64,000 nt of DNA, taken from contig JAESIW010000138.1 of the NCBI GenBank assembly GCA_016802295.1, positions 2,456,897-2,520,896 of the forward strand, written 5' to 3'. The notes under the pieces are model-generated. The model was not told the DNA's origin and searched no databases. It worked only from the letters and a program-made list of their open reading frames with translations. The DNA comes from Brachionus rotundiformis (Eukaryota; Rotifera; Eurotatoria; Ploima; Brachionidae). Positions 24,194 through 36,900 of the stretch are shown one piece after another. Position 1 is the stretch's first letter. Each line of letters begins with the position of its first letter. A program made the translations under genes and the position numbers.

Positions 24194-24696
24194 CTTTTTG
24201 AAAAAAAAAAAAAAAGAAAAAAAAGTGAGTAAATATCTACAATTAAAATGTAATTAATTTTATACAAAAATTTAGTTTAATGATTAAGTTAATTGAATCG
24301 CTAGGTATTTAATGATATGTAATAAAAAAGCCCTTGGCATCTGTTTGATGAGTAGATGAGTGTATCAGATTATTTTAAGAGTTCCATTTTGGTACACTAT
24401 ACCAAAATAACTAAAAAAGATGCTTTTATTTCTATAAATTATTTAAATTAGCTTCGAATTAGTTAAATTATGTGACTATTAGGATTTTAGAAAAAAAACT
24501 GGTTTTGTTTATGATTTATTTAAATGAATAAGATTTGGCAACTCTGTTGAAATTAATTTTATTAAATTATTTTGCTGAAATTTAAATTGGTCATACCAAA
24601 TTAGCAAAATAATAATAATTTTGCTTGGCGACACAAATTTTAAATAAATTTTTAAACAATAAGTTTTAATTTTTTTATTTGGTTAAAAAAAAAAAG

Positions 24697-26064
24697 ATGC
24701 CATTGGAAGGCAGCTACGCTATATGGAACAATCGCGGCGGCTCCGGCAAAACCACTCTCACATATCACTTGGCAAACAAATTTGCGCTCAAAAATCCGGA
24801 CAAAACCATTTTGTTAATTGATATGTGTCCACAGACCGACTTGTCGCACGCACTACTCGGCGACGACGAGCACGGTCAGGACTACGTGAGCCAAATAGGC
24901 ACAATGAAAAAAGATCCGATGGTCTTTGGTGAGCAAAAATTTCCAAAGACCGTATCGGGCTATCTGGATCTCTACTCGTCCCAAGGTCTTCCGGACAGCG
25001 TTGACCCGCGCACCTTTCTCATCAACGTGTCCAAATTCAATGCTCAACTACCACGCAATCTCTACCTGCTGTGTGGCGACGCGAGCATCGAGCTGGTAGC
25101 TGGCTCGCTGGAGCAAAAGCGCAACCAAACTGCCTCTTTGTCCCAGTTCGGTGCTCACGCCTGGAAGTCCATTACCACAAGTCTCAAGCAATTCATAGCC
25201 AAGATAGCTGAACGCAAGGGCATCAAGCTGGTCGTGTTTGTTGACGTGCACTCGTCTTGTTCTCTCATCAGCGAGATAGCACTGGCTGCCTGCGACAAAC
25301 TTCTCATACCCATCACCGATGACCACATGCACCGCAATGGCTTCGAGTACATGTTCGCCCTTTTGTACGGCTTTTCCCAGCCTTCCAATGTCTACTATTA
25401 CTACAGACATTTCAGCTTTTACTATCGGGCCAAACAACACGATGTCAAACTTCCCAAAATTCACCTAATCTTGAACAAAAACTCCCGCACTTCGACCAAC
25501 AACCAAAAAGAGTGGGAATTTATGTTCGAAGTGTTCAAAAAGCATCCACAGGCTTTCAATATCGCCAAGGATCAAGAGTTCAAGACACTGGACGAATTTA
25601 AGCGAGAGTTTGTCATCGACATATCAGAGGAAACAAGTGCTAATCAAATAGTCAGACTGGCGGTCAGGTCCCACTCGCCATTAATGACTGCCAAGAAGAA
25701 TTTGAACAGCAACCAGAACAACAACAACAACAACTACAACAACTACAACAACCGAAATTCGAGTTCCAATTTGGCAATTCAATCTACCTCTAGCAAGGCC
25801 AAAAATCCCAAAATTATCAGATCAGCTTCACCCTCGCCCAACAACCGCAATGCATCGCTTCCCAATGTCAACGCCAACTGCATAAACAAGTCTGCCGATG
25901 GCCTCAATGACAACTACTCGCTGATAAAACAAGATTGTCTTAGTCTCAATTCAAATAACATGTTGAATGAAGAGATGTGTTTGTACAGCCAAAATGAGCA
26001 GACCAACGCGCTTCTTTACGACGAAATACTTGATAAGATTGTTTCGAGCCTGAACCGAACATGA
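24697..26064 (+). CDS. Intronless ParA/Soj-type P-loop ATPase
   Basis: ParA family ATPases drive plasmid and chromosome segregation in bacteria. This 455-residue single-exon gene begins at ATG 24697; an upstream in-frame TTG is not a likely eukaryotic start. Visible motifs: deviant Walker A NNRGGSGKTT (11-20) with Arg 13 where ParA proteins usually have the signature Lys, Walker A' LLIDMCPQTDL (39-49), and a Walker B-like strand VVFVDVHSS (179-187) followed by ALAACDKLLIPITDD, as in Soj (DSVIIP). The ATPase core spans about 1-330; an Asn/Ser-rich tail (about 335-455) looks eukaryotic. Coding GC is well above its surroundings. Neighbours are ordinary animal genes, which argues against contamination. 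Bacterial origin by horizontal transfer is inference; cellular role unknown. Confidence 0.82.
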   Translation: MPLEGSYAIWNNRGGSGKTTLTYHLANKFALKNPDKTILLIDMCPQTDLSHALLGDDEHGQDYVSQIGTMKKDPMVFGEQKFPKTVSGYLDLYSSQGLPDSVDPRTFLINVSKFNAQLPRNLYLLCGDASIELVAGSLEQKRNQTASLSQFGAHAWKSITTSLKQFIAKIAERKGIKLVVFVDVHSSCSLISEIALAACDKLLIPITDDHMHRNGFEYMFALLYGFSQPSNVYYYYRHFSFYYRAKQHDVKLPKIHLILNKNSRTSTNNQKEWEFMFEVFKKHPQAFNIAKDQEFKTLDEFKREFVIDISEETSANQIVRLAVRSHSPLMTAKKNLNSNQNNNNNNYNNYNNRNSSSNLAIQSTSSKAKNPKIIRSASPSPNNRNASLPNVNANCINKSADGLNDNYSLIKQDCLSLNSNNMLNEEMCLYSQNEQTNALLYDEILDKIVSSLNRT

Positions 26065-27689
26065 ACGCTTTTGTTTGATAAGTCGGGCCGAGTGCCAGGC
26101 GACTTTTTGGATAAATAGAATAGAAGTTAGTTTATCATAAATTTTTTCTCTCTCTTTCTCTTATTGTAAATTTGTTACCAAAAATTATTTAATTATTATT
26201 TTAATAAATCAATTAATACCCTTTTTATTTTTGATAATAAAGTTTTTAACTAATTAAAGCGAAAATTTTTATTTTTCAAATAAAATAAAAAACTTTATAA
26301 AAAAAAACAGAGATTAAATAAAAAAATTATTATAAGATTATTTAAACTATGGATGCATAAAGATGTTCCAAAGATTAATCTTAAACTTTTACCATTAAGT
26401 TTGTGTTCATTTAATATTAAAAAATTCTAATGAGCAAGTTGTTAATGACAAATAAAATTAAAACAATTCAATATAATAAAAATTGGAAAAATTTTAGTAC
26501 AAATATTTTTGATTAATTTGAAAACCATTTAAAAAAAAAAGAGATTTAATTTTTAATTAGATTTTTAATTTAAATTTCGTGTCAAATTTAAGCCATGGGC
26601 TTAGAATATGTAAATAGTTTCGAGTTTCTTTCATAAAGAGAAGCATTTTTTTATCAAAAAATATTTATTCCAAGATTTATATTATGAAAATAAAATATAA
26701 TTTTTTATTCATGATATCTAATTACTATTTCACTTTTTAATTTAAATGGAAAATATTTAAATTACTGTTTAACGATATTTCCCTTGAGTATTAATTAACC
26801 TCCATTTAAACTCATCACGAGATTTTGCATGAAAATTTTATTAAATTAATATAATTTTTTTATAATTTAATTAACACTAAATAGGATCAATAAAATCCAG
26901 TTTTTAATAACATATTAGTTAAAATTCTAATAAAGCTAAATAACTCTTTAATAACATAATTTTTTTCTAATATTTTATAAGCTTTTTATTGAACAATAAT
27001 TAAAAATGAAATGATTAAATTTTAATAAAATTAAAAAGATTTCTAAGAAATATTCAAATGATAAAAATAATCACAAAAAAATTAAATTCCTTTTTGGCAC
27101 ATAATAAAATGTTTATGATATAGAATTAACCAAATTTTTAATCAAAATTCTTCTTCAATCTTCGAAAAGTTAAAAATCTTTAATTTTTTTTTTACTTCAT
27201 CAAAAATTGTTAATTTTATCACTCAAAATATCAACTTTTTTTGGTAAGCCAATCTTAAGAGCTTTCATGTTGATGAGCAAAAAAGACAATTTAGTGCAAA
27301 TATAAAACTTGATTAAAAGATATGAAAATTAAATTATTTTTTTATTTGACCAATTATCATTAAAAAAATAAACTCATAAATATTTAGATTAGATAACATC
27401 TTATTTTAAAATAAAATAATCGTTTTTTATTTTTATTATTTAAGATAAAAATTAAAATAAAATTTTTTTACATAAATAGAAGTTCAATTTTAGAATAATA
27501 AATAGCTAAAATGTTTTACAATTTTTGATAATTATCAATTAAAAAAACTTATTGCCAATAAGAGCTAATCGCCTTGGGAAGCGAATTTAACAAAGTTATC
27601 ATGGTCATTAGTGACAGAATACTTGAGCTTAAACAAACCTCTTTAATTTAATTAATTAGCATTAAACTAGCAAATGCTAGAATGGAAGA
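26065..27689. other. Intergenic, between convergent ParA-like and alpha2/delta genes
   Basis: Two convergent genes end here, so both 3' UTRs are expected. Very AT-rich. A slightly GC-richer patch at 27545-27640 reads open for 24 codons on minus but has no family features. Confidence 0.5.
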
Positions 27690-30600
27690 TCATAAATAAT
27701 AAACTACCAAGTGACTTAATAGGTAAATCCAGCTTTTGTTGGTGATTAATTGGTAAAAAAAGCTGGTTTTAAATGCAATAGTCGAATCGGACTTGCAGAA
27801 AAATATATTGGATTCATTGGCAAAGTAGTTGTGACAATAATCCGGATTTTTTCTGTATCTATTTATAGAATACTTTTTCTTTATGCTTGAGACGTTTGTG
27901 TTTGATGGACTGGTCGAGACCGAGTTCCAAGCTGGCGATCGGTTCTTAACCAATGTCTCAATACTTCCGCATTTGTTCATTTGGTTCTCTTCTTCGGCCA
28001 CTATCATAATCAGATTGCTCTTGCGCAAATAACCGGCTAAATAGTTCTTATGCTGTCCATCACTCGAGTTGCACCAAGGCTTTAAAATGGCTGCATCTCT
28101 GCTCAACCAGTTGGATATGTTAAACGAATAGATGCCAAAGTAAAAGCAGTGGCTGTTTTGAATTCGCCACTCTGTTTGGTCGATTTCTTCGGCTCCCTGT
28201 GCATCCACCTTTCCGCCTAGGATATAAAAACTATTCACGGCCATATTTAAGATTGCCATTGCCATGAAACCCAGTGTTTTGACTACCAACTTGAGCAGAT
28301 TAAACAAACCAGCGGCACTATTAAGCGAAATTGGTGGCTTATTGCACTCTTGAAGCTTATTGCCTGTTACAATTAGATTAAAAAGTCCGTCAAACTCCAA
28401 TTGAAGCATGAGCCATGGATTTACTTTGTACAATGGCTGACCAATTGTCCAGTATTGTTCAGTATTGGTCAAGACCACAAATCCGTGCTCGTCCACCAAA
28501 TAACAACTAACTTTCAAATCAGATGTTCTATTACAAATGTTTATGCACGAATCTCCTTGGCAATTTGTTGGCGTATTGAATAGCAATTCTTGAAGCTTTT
28601 CAGAGTCGTAGACTACACCAGCTACGACAGTAGGCACTTTGTCCAACCATAGTGGTATGGCTGCACTTATTGTCTCATTTATGGTCGGATTTATGGATCC
28701 GGTAGAAGTTTCATTCAAAAAATAGATAATAACAGGCTCATTTGTTTTGTTAAATTCAGTTCTAAGATAATCACTAAACTCTATAGATCTTGTGTAGTAT
28801 TGTTTCTCAAAGCTGTATGTGTGCTTGTTGCTATCGAAGCCAAATAGGTTTAGGCTCATTTTGTAGGCCTCTAGCTCAGTTTCTTGTGATGAAGGCTTAT
28901 TTGGCATTGGGTCATCTGACTTTTGGGACTTTTGCTTGTAAAATGTGACCGGTAGGTAAAATGTTATGCCCGAATAAGTGCCGTAGAATGATGACCTAAT
29001 CAAATTCTGGTAATCAGTAAACATTGAAAAGTTGTATAAATTGTAGTAAATGTTATGAATTGTGAGATCGGATTTGATGGCCAGCACTTGGTCATTATCT
29101 TTGTACAAATATCTAATACAAAAGTCGGTGTTGGATTTGGCCTCAATTAGCCGCTCGGTTAGTTTGTAGTATGAATAGGAGCAGTTGTATAATTGAATAT
29201 TGGTATCTATGCTTACCAAAGTCTTGTTTTTGATCAAATTTTCCAAACTCTCATCGTATTGTTTCTCTTTTTCAGAAGGAAGATCGATGTAGTAGCGGCC
29301 AAAGCTGCTGGGCGATGCTATGGCTACTGTGAATGGAGTCTTGTCTACCGAAGTGTACACATACTCTGTTCGACGTCTTATCACTCTCAAGCCTTTAAGT
29401 AAAAATGTAAATATTTTAATCATAATTAAAAAAATAAATTGATTCATATATTAAAATGTTTCTTTAAAAAAAATTGGTAGGAAAAATACTTTTTGCCAAG
29501 AATTTGGTTACATTTTTTCAAAAAATTTCTACTTCAATTAATTTGAAGATGATTTTTAATAAACTTAATAGCTCTTTAAATAAATTTTAAAAGCAAATAT
29601 TGATTGATTAGGTAAATAAGCAAAATTGGTTCATCTGGACCAGAACTTGGTCATAATAAAAATATTCAGTTTTAACAAAATTTTCAAAATATCTCAATTA
29701 AGTTAAAAATTTATGTAATTTAAGTTCACTTGGACAAAAAGACTGCCAATATAACTTTTTGAAAAGCAAAAAGGATACTTTTTTTCTGGTAAGTATCAAA
29801 TTATGGTCATTTAAAAACATAACTTTAAAGCCAACTTGAACAAAAACAAAAATTCACAACTCTCTTTACCTTCCCGTTTCCAATTGTTCAAAGTTTTGTT
29901 GCCAGTCTTCTGGTCGATCATATCATGTTCGAGCATTTCGAACTCATAGTCATTTTCAATTGGTATCTCGAACTTTTCCATTTCAATACTGTGCGAAGTG
30001 CCCTTATAATCATACTGACTCTCAGATATCTCTTTTTTAATACTTGGATGAAAGACAATAAAGCCATTATTGTCCAACATAATTATGTAAATACCAACTC
30101 CCATTTGATACTTTGGGCTTACTTTGCTAATCAACTTGAGCACTGGCACATCCACACCAACCACGCCCAAGAAAACATCCTGATTTCGGATTTCTTTCTC
30201 AGCATTCAAAATGGCCTCCCTCTGGTCCTCATTGGTCAAGTAGAAACCATGTGATTGCTTTTTTTTCTTTATTATTTGCTCAAAATTGTCCACTTTAAAG
30301 TCAATGCTTTTGTTCATGAAGCTGTTTAGTTCAAAGTGAGAAAAATTGTAGCTAATGCTTCGAAAAGCGGGTCTGGCTACGGCTATTTTGAGCTCATTGT
30401 CCAAATAGCCAATGAACACATTGCTCCAAGTAGTCTCTCTGACGCCCAGCAGCGCCATCGGCCTGCTAAGAACAGGTATATACTCATAAACATGCTCATT
30501 TATGTCTGTAAGAGTGACCACGTGATAATACTCGCCATTGTTGTTGCAGGCGAGGTTTTTTATGTGGCTTGGGTCGCTCATGTCGCGACCAATCTTGAAC

Positions 30601-32279
30601 GAAAACACTCTTATGCGCTTGTCACCATTGTACTTTTCAAATATTGGATCAACATCATCCGCATGTCCATCAGTTATTATCATGATAACTTTGTTGCATC
30701 CAGACCTTACCAAATTGGTCTGATTGAACAAATCGAACACTTTTGTTAGAGGCTTGGTTAGTCGGCCCTGCTGGCTGGTATTCTTATACTCTGCTAGTTT
30801 TTCCTTGAATTTAAGCTTGTTGGCCTTGCCTGCCTGAATGAATGTGTCCTTGTAGTCTGGCTCATCTTCGAACAGGTACTGTACTGTGTTGGAAAATGTA
30901 AGCACATTGAAAAAGTCATTGTCGGTGAATGTGTCCAGAATGAAATCGATTAGCCTTTTGCCAATCTCGAGCCTCAGGCCAGTCATAGAGCCACTCACGT
31001 CCAGCAGTATGAGCACGTCTTTGGGAGACGCAGCCGCCATAATGTACCATGATTGCAGTCTACAATCGAAAAAGTCTTCATCAGGCGCTGTCCAGTAAGC
31101 TGCCGGGTATCTGCGAAACAGTCCATTTGAACTACAAAAGTACTGCCAGAACAAATCATTGTCTTGGTCATAGTTTTGCTTAAATTGTCTGTCTAGCGCC
31201 TCAGTCCAATAGGCCGTCATGTTCATAGCTATTTCTTGTTTGTAAACATTTATGGGCACCTGAATGGTTGACTCATTTCTATTTACCTTTTGAACTGATT
31301 TAAAATTTTCATCATATGTTCTGTTAATGCACTGGACATCCCAGTACTCGTCACTGAGGTCATAGTTGTCCATTTCGTCATCTAAGTCGTCCTCTTCGTC
31401 CTCATAGGCCTCCTCATCATCTTCATTTGAATAAAAAGGCACAGTGGTCAATTTAGTTTCTGTGCTAGGCTTTCTGGTATATTTTCTGGCCTTACTGTGG
31501 GATATATTGAATAGCCTAGTTGGTCTTATGTACGAGCTCTTTAGATTTAGAATCCTAACTGTTTGATTTGGAAAGAAGACGAGCTCATCTTGGCTGCTTT
31601 GGTCCATTTTTGGCGTAAAGTACAAATGTTCATTGTACTCGACAGCGTCGCGACTGCGTTTTTGTCTTGTGGGTGCAAGTGTGCTTTCTGGTCGTGTGCT
31701 TGTTTTGGGCTTTTGTTCCTCGGCTATTTTCTGCTCGTATGTCTCTGCCACATCACAAAAAGTCTTGGGACTTTTCGAATCCAAATACACATGGGTGGTC
31801 GAATTGATCACTTTGTCAGTGTCTGTAATGTAGCTGTCGTAGGTTTTTTCCACAAGTTCGCTCATCTGCTTGACCACCAGAGTCTTGTTATACATGACCT
31901 CGCTGACTGTTGTGGAAATGTTGACAATCATTTCGGTAAAATTGATCCAAGAGAACTTGGCATCGCGGCGCAAGTGCAGATTGTAGGTCTTGTTGAGCAG
32001 GTTGTAGCCAGAAAAGTTCATGCTTAGCTCGTAGAGCTCATCCGATTTGGTACTGATCCATTTTTTGAACATGCCCGCATGGGAGGCGTTCAGGCGCTGT
32101 GCCGGCCCCTCAGCCAGCTTGGTCTCCGCATAATAGTCCTCATCCGCGTACAGCTGGCTGTCGAAGGTTTCGTTGCTCAATATGTCTTCGTAAAATGTTC
32201 CAATGGAACCTTCGTAGTCCATTTCCTCTGAGCATATTGAAGTAATTATTAACAAAATTATTAAATTATATTTTATCAT
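27690..32279 (-). CDS. CACNA2D: Voltage-gated calcium channel alpha2/delta subunit, copy B
   Basis: Extracellular auxiliary subunit that promotes surface expression of CaV channels. Two minus-strand exons, 29870-32279 and 27690-29392 (phase 1, EG|GLRV), give 1370 residues. Order: signal peptide MIKYNLIILLIITSICS; VWA N-terminal region; dibasic RQKRSR (205-210), furin-like; VWA domain with MIDAS D427-x-S429-x-S431 (LILLDVSGSMTG) and a second acidic site ITDGHADD; Cache segment with VGVDVPVLKLISKVSPKYQM; alpha2/delta C-terminal region with Cys-rich stretches (NSHCFYFGIYSFNISNW); hydrophobic C-terminus suited to a GPI anchor or TM. Longer than the usual roughly 1,100 residues because of acidic, Thr-rich insertions before the VWA domain. 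Tandem paralogue of copy A. An ORF-only start at 29447 is an intron artefact. Confidence 0.94.
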
Positions 32280-33996
32280 TTTATATTCTCTAATCTAAAA
32301 AATCCGCATTTTTTTCTTCTTCTAAATCAAAAAAATTAATTTTGAGGAAATAATAAATTTTTATACAGATAATAGTGGAATAATTCTAATATTTTATGCT
32401 AAGTCGATAGGAACATAAATTCGATTAGTAAAAACAAAAATTAATCATCAACACTAATTAATCGTGATATATTTATTTTATTATTATTTTAGTACTAATT
32501 TAGTTTTTAATTTTTAATTATTTAATTTATTGACTTTGAATTTGGTAAATTTTTAATATTAAGCTAGTTAGTCTGGTTTTTATTTTTTTATAGTTAAATT
32601 AAAATTTAATATGAATTATTTCTTTCCAATAATTATAATAATATTCCTTAAATTTTAATTTTATTGATTTTAGCTTTCTATTTAAAAATTGAGTAATTGT
32701 TTCTCACATCTATAAACTATGGTTATATCTATTAATGTATTTAATTATTAATTAAGCTCAGAATGCTGAAATAATGATAGCACATGCTGAAACTTTTGCC
32801 AAATCTGGCTCTGATTCGATTACAGATAGCTAATTTTCTTTTAATTGTTCTAACATAAATGAGTATCAATTTTAGATGCATTAAACAGCTGCTAGTTATC
32901 TATTTGCATTAAATGCTCTATTTTTTTTTATCTTAATTACTTTCTTACATAATCCTAATTAAAATTTTAATTTTGGAATTTTAAACTTGAATACAATTTA
33001 TTAGCTTTTTGATGATTAAAGGACTTTTTTAATTGAAATAAGCTCTTATATTCAGGCAAAGGATGCGGAAACAATTTGGAAAAATAAAGAAACTTTTAAC
33101 AAAAATTTCCAATCGACTTTTAATATGCGGAAGTTTAAATAAGATTGCTTTTTGTTGCCATGTGAGAAGATCAAGTCAGTTCCAGTTGGAAATTTTGCCA
33201 ATAAGAATAGTCAAGAACAAGTCATGATTAACAATCAATTTCATTAGGATAATTTATTGCTGTGTTTGATTATGGAAGGAATAAAGATTTATTATTTTAT
33301 TAATTTATGAAAAAAAATTGAATTATTTCTTACAATAAGAAAAATAGTTATTAATGAGCTTTTAGATTAGATGTAAAACTTAATTCATTTTGATACAAGA
33401 AACTTTAAATATAATTAACTTTAACTTTTTTAATTATATCTTTATTTTCTATTAAAGGATAAATAAAGTCTAAAAATGTAATATTGTAGATTCTAATATC
33501 TGGCAAATTTGGAAAACTAGTTTAATTCCAGCCTAAAAGCCTATGTCTGGAGTAATAAATCAATTTTTGTTCAATGTCTATCATTAAATATTCAGTCTTT
33601 CCCAACTGAATACCCTCTATTTATGAATATATCTTTAATTTTAAAATAAATTAGATTGAAAAAAGAGTAATTATTTTTTTAATTAATAAAAAATTTAAAA
33701 AAAAACTTCAAATTTCAAACAAGAGTTAATTAATCAAGCAGGTTAATTCAAAATCAATAGATCAATGGAGCAAAAAAACCAAACAATGCCAGAAAAAGAA
33801 CCAAACTTTGCATCCTAATGGGCAAAACTAGTCTAGATAAGCCACAAACCAAAACTAAAATAGTCAATTTTTTTATTAAATAATCAAAAAAAAGTAATAA
33901 TTTAGAAAAAAAAAAGCCATTAAATAAAAATAAATTAATTTAAAACAAATTAAATCATGCACAATTGGAAATAAATTTTTAATAGTTTAATTTTAA
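32280..33996. other. Spacer between tandem alpha2/delta copies
   Basis: AT-rich DNA holding the promoter of copy B and the 3' UTR of copy A. No gene or repeat supportable by eye. Confidence 0.55.
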
Positions 33997-36900
33997 TTAA
34001 GCAAAAATCAAATAAACAAATAAACAAACCAATTGAATGAGTGTAATGGGTCGATAAAGCTTAGCATGGTTAAAACATGGCAAATAGTCTTTTTCATTGT
34101 CGAAAAAGTTGTGACATTGCTCGGGCCTGTTGCGGTATCGATTGACCTCAAAGTTTTTTTTTAAATCCAATTTGGTCACATTTGCGTATGACACATTGCT
34201 GAAGCTATCAATTGACGAGTCATTGGTCAAGTTGGTGTCAATTGGGGGCTGATATTGGTTGATCAATTGGGACAAATTGCCACAATGTATTAGCTCGAAT
34301 TCTTCCTCTACAACCAGCATAATCAAGTTGCTATGCTTCACTGGACCGACCAAAAACTTGCGCTGGGTATTATTGGTTGAATTGCACCAAACGCGCATCT
34401 CCGACGCATCCAGACTGTTCCATTTGGTCAAGTTGAACGAATAGACTCCAAAATTGTAGCAGTGGCTGTTCTTGCCGCGCCACTCATTGTTGAATATGCG
34501 TATATGGTCGGCTAAGCTTAGGGTCGGATTGAGCTGCGATGAGACCGGTTTGGCAACGCTGTCAAACAAAAAAACCACAAATACTTGCTTAATTAGCTTA
34601 GTTATCATATTAAACAGATAAAAAATAATATTTTTAAGTCTATTTGAACTGTTGTATATACGACTCTCTTGTCTACATTCGGGCAGCTCTTTGCCAGGTA
34701 TGACCAGATCGTATATTCCCTCGAATTCGAGAATTTTCATCAGCCACGGGTTCACTTTGTACAATGGTTGGCCAATGGCTTCTTTTATTTGTCTGCTAAC
34801 GCGTTCCTGAGTGCTCAATACCACAATACCATGCTCATCTACCAAATAACAGGACACATTCATGGCTCGCTTAAGGCTGCACAAGTTCCGGCATGTTGCA
34901 TGGTCACAATCTGGTGTCATGAAGTTTTCGAACAAAAAATACTGAAACAAGTGAGCATCGTACATGACACCAGTGACTGCAGTGGGAACTTTGTCCAGCC
35001 AAATGGACAAAGTCGCTCCAACAGTGTCCCTGCGCACTTCTCTGGCCGAATCGTTTAGGAAATAGTTTACCATCGGCTCGGTCATGTTGAAAGCGGTTCG
35101 CAGATAATCACTGAACTCAATAGACCGGGTATAGTACTGTTTCTCAAAGCTGTACGTGTGTTTGTTGCTATCTGTGCTAAGTAGGTTGACACTGTCGCGA
35201 AATATTTCCTGGTTTGACTTGTTTGACTTCGAATGGTTGGTGTTAGGTTTGGTAGAGGCCTTGAACAATGGTTCAATAATATACCCGAGCTGTACATTCA
35301 TGGTCATTTCTGTTTGTGGCTCGGTGTGGTATGTCCTAGTGGGCAGAGTTGGCTCGGGTATCTGAGAGTCAAAGCTCGTTGGCGACCTTAGAGTGCGCTC
35401 GTTTTTGAAGCTGTAGTTGTTGTGGAGCAGTTGGGCGACTGTTAGGCCAAGATGGTTTTGATAGAATGTGACCGGCATGAAGAATGTTATGCCCGAATAG
35501 GTGCCGTAAAAAGACGATTTCACTAAATTTGGGTATTCCATATGCATGGAAAAGTTGTACTGTTTGTAATAGATATCGTGGAATACTAGATCAGACTTTA
35601 TGGCCAGTACTTGGTCCCGATCTTGGAACAAGTACCGAATGCAGTAGTCCATGTACTGTTTGGGATGTAGGAGCTTTTCGATGAGACGCGAATAGTTGTA
35701 TGTACAGTTGTAGATTTGGATAAGTGTTTCGAAGTTGTTGGTGACCAAGTGTTCCAGCTTTTGTTCATAGTCGCGTTCTTTTTTTGAAGGAAGGTCTATG
35801 TAGTATCTGCCAAAGCTGCTCGGCGATGCTATGGCCACGCTGAATGGCGTCCGGTCGACCGATGTGTACACGTACTCGGTTCGGCGGCGAATGACTCTGA
35901 GACCTTGGCAAAAAAATATTTACCTTTCTTTCTAATCAATTAATTAGATAACTCATTAGTCATCATTTTGGATTTAAATTTGATGTATTTTAATATATGA
36001 AAAAAATTTTTATTTAATTTTTATTGATCTGTTGTCTTATATAGACAATTTAAAATATAAATTATACAAATATGTATTCTACCAAGATAATTTTTGATTT
36101 TAACCTAAAATAAAACATGAAATGTAAGATTATTAACATTTTGCTATTCAATTCTTAAATAATGATAATTTAGTATTCTAAATTTATAAATCGAAAATCG
36201 ATTCTTTGTTTTACCAAAATAATTATAAGTTAAAAAAAAAGCTTTATTTCTGAATTATCTTGAATAAAAATTTTATTTTACTTTTATTTACAGACATATA
36301 AAAGATAAAATTATTTTGTAATAATAAATTCCAATTTGTTTGGATAATGGTTTATATTTTACTCAGTACCAAATTATATTTAACCAAAAAAAAATTAACT
36401 AATACCTAACACCGCTAATACCTTTGTACCTTATTACGGAACAACTATTTTAGTTGGTATCAAATATTGATTGTGATTTCCGCGAAGTTGAAAATTGTTA
36501 AAGGGGACGTCCGTGGATGAGAAGTGAACCATTTTTTGAATCACTCGTTTTACCTATACCCAATATACATTTTCAATTGCTCAATCAGTAAAACCACCAC
36601 CATAACAAGAAGTATCTCGACCAAAAACAAAGGGTAGAAAATAAAGATATTATTGTTAAAAGATTAGCTCGATTGGCTTTAAGAATTAAATTTGTTTATT
36701 TTTAATTTTTTTATTAAATTTTCTTTAATAAATCTTACTATTTCTTATACTATTTCTATAATTAAATAAAATGTTATAAAACATCAAAAATTACATTTTT
36801 TTAAATAAAACTGACTAAAAAGTTTTATGGTACTTGATAAGATAGAATTAAGTACTGAATAAAATATAAGCCTATGGATAAATGACAAAATTAAATTATC

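Noticed and set aside
24679..24696. Upstream TTG start for the ParA-like gene
   Set aside because: Nuclear animal genes use ATG; the ATG at 24697 precedes the P-loop by the usual distance.
27690..29447. 585-codon ORF as an independent gene
   Set aside because: It lacks its own signal peptide; the segment before 29392 is intron, and an acceptor at 29392 joins it in phase to the exon ending at 29870.
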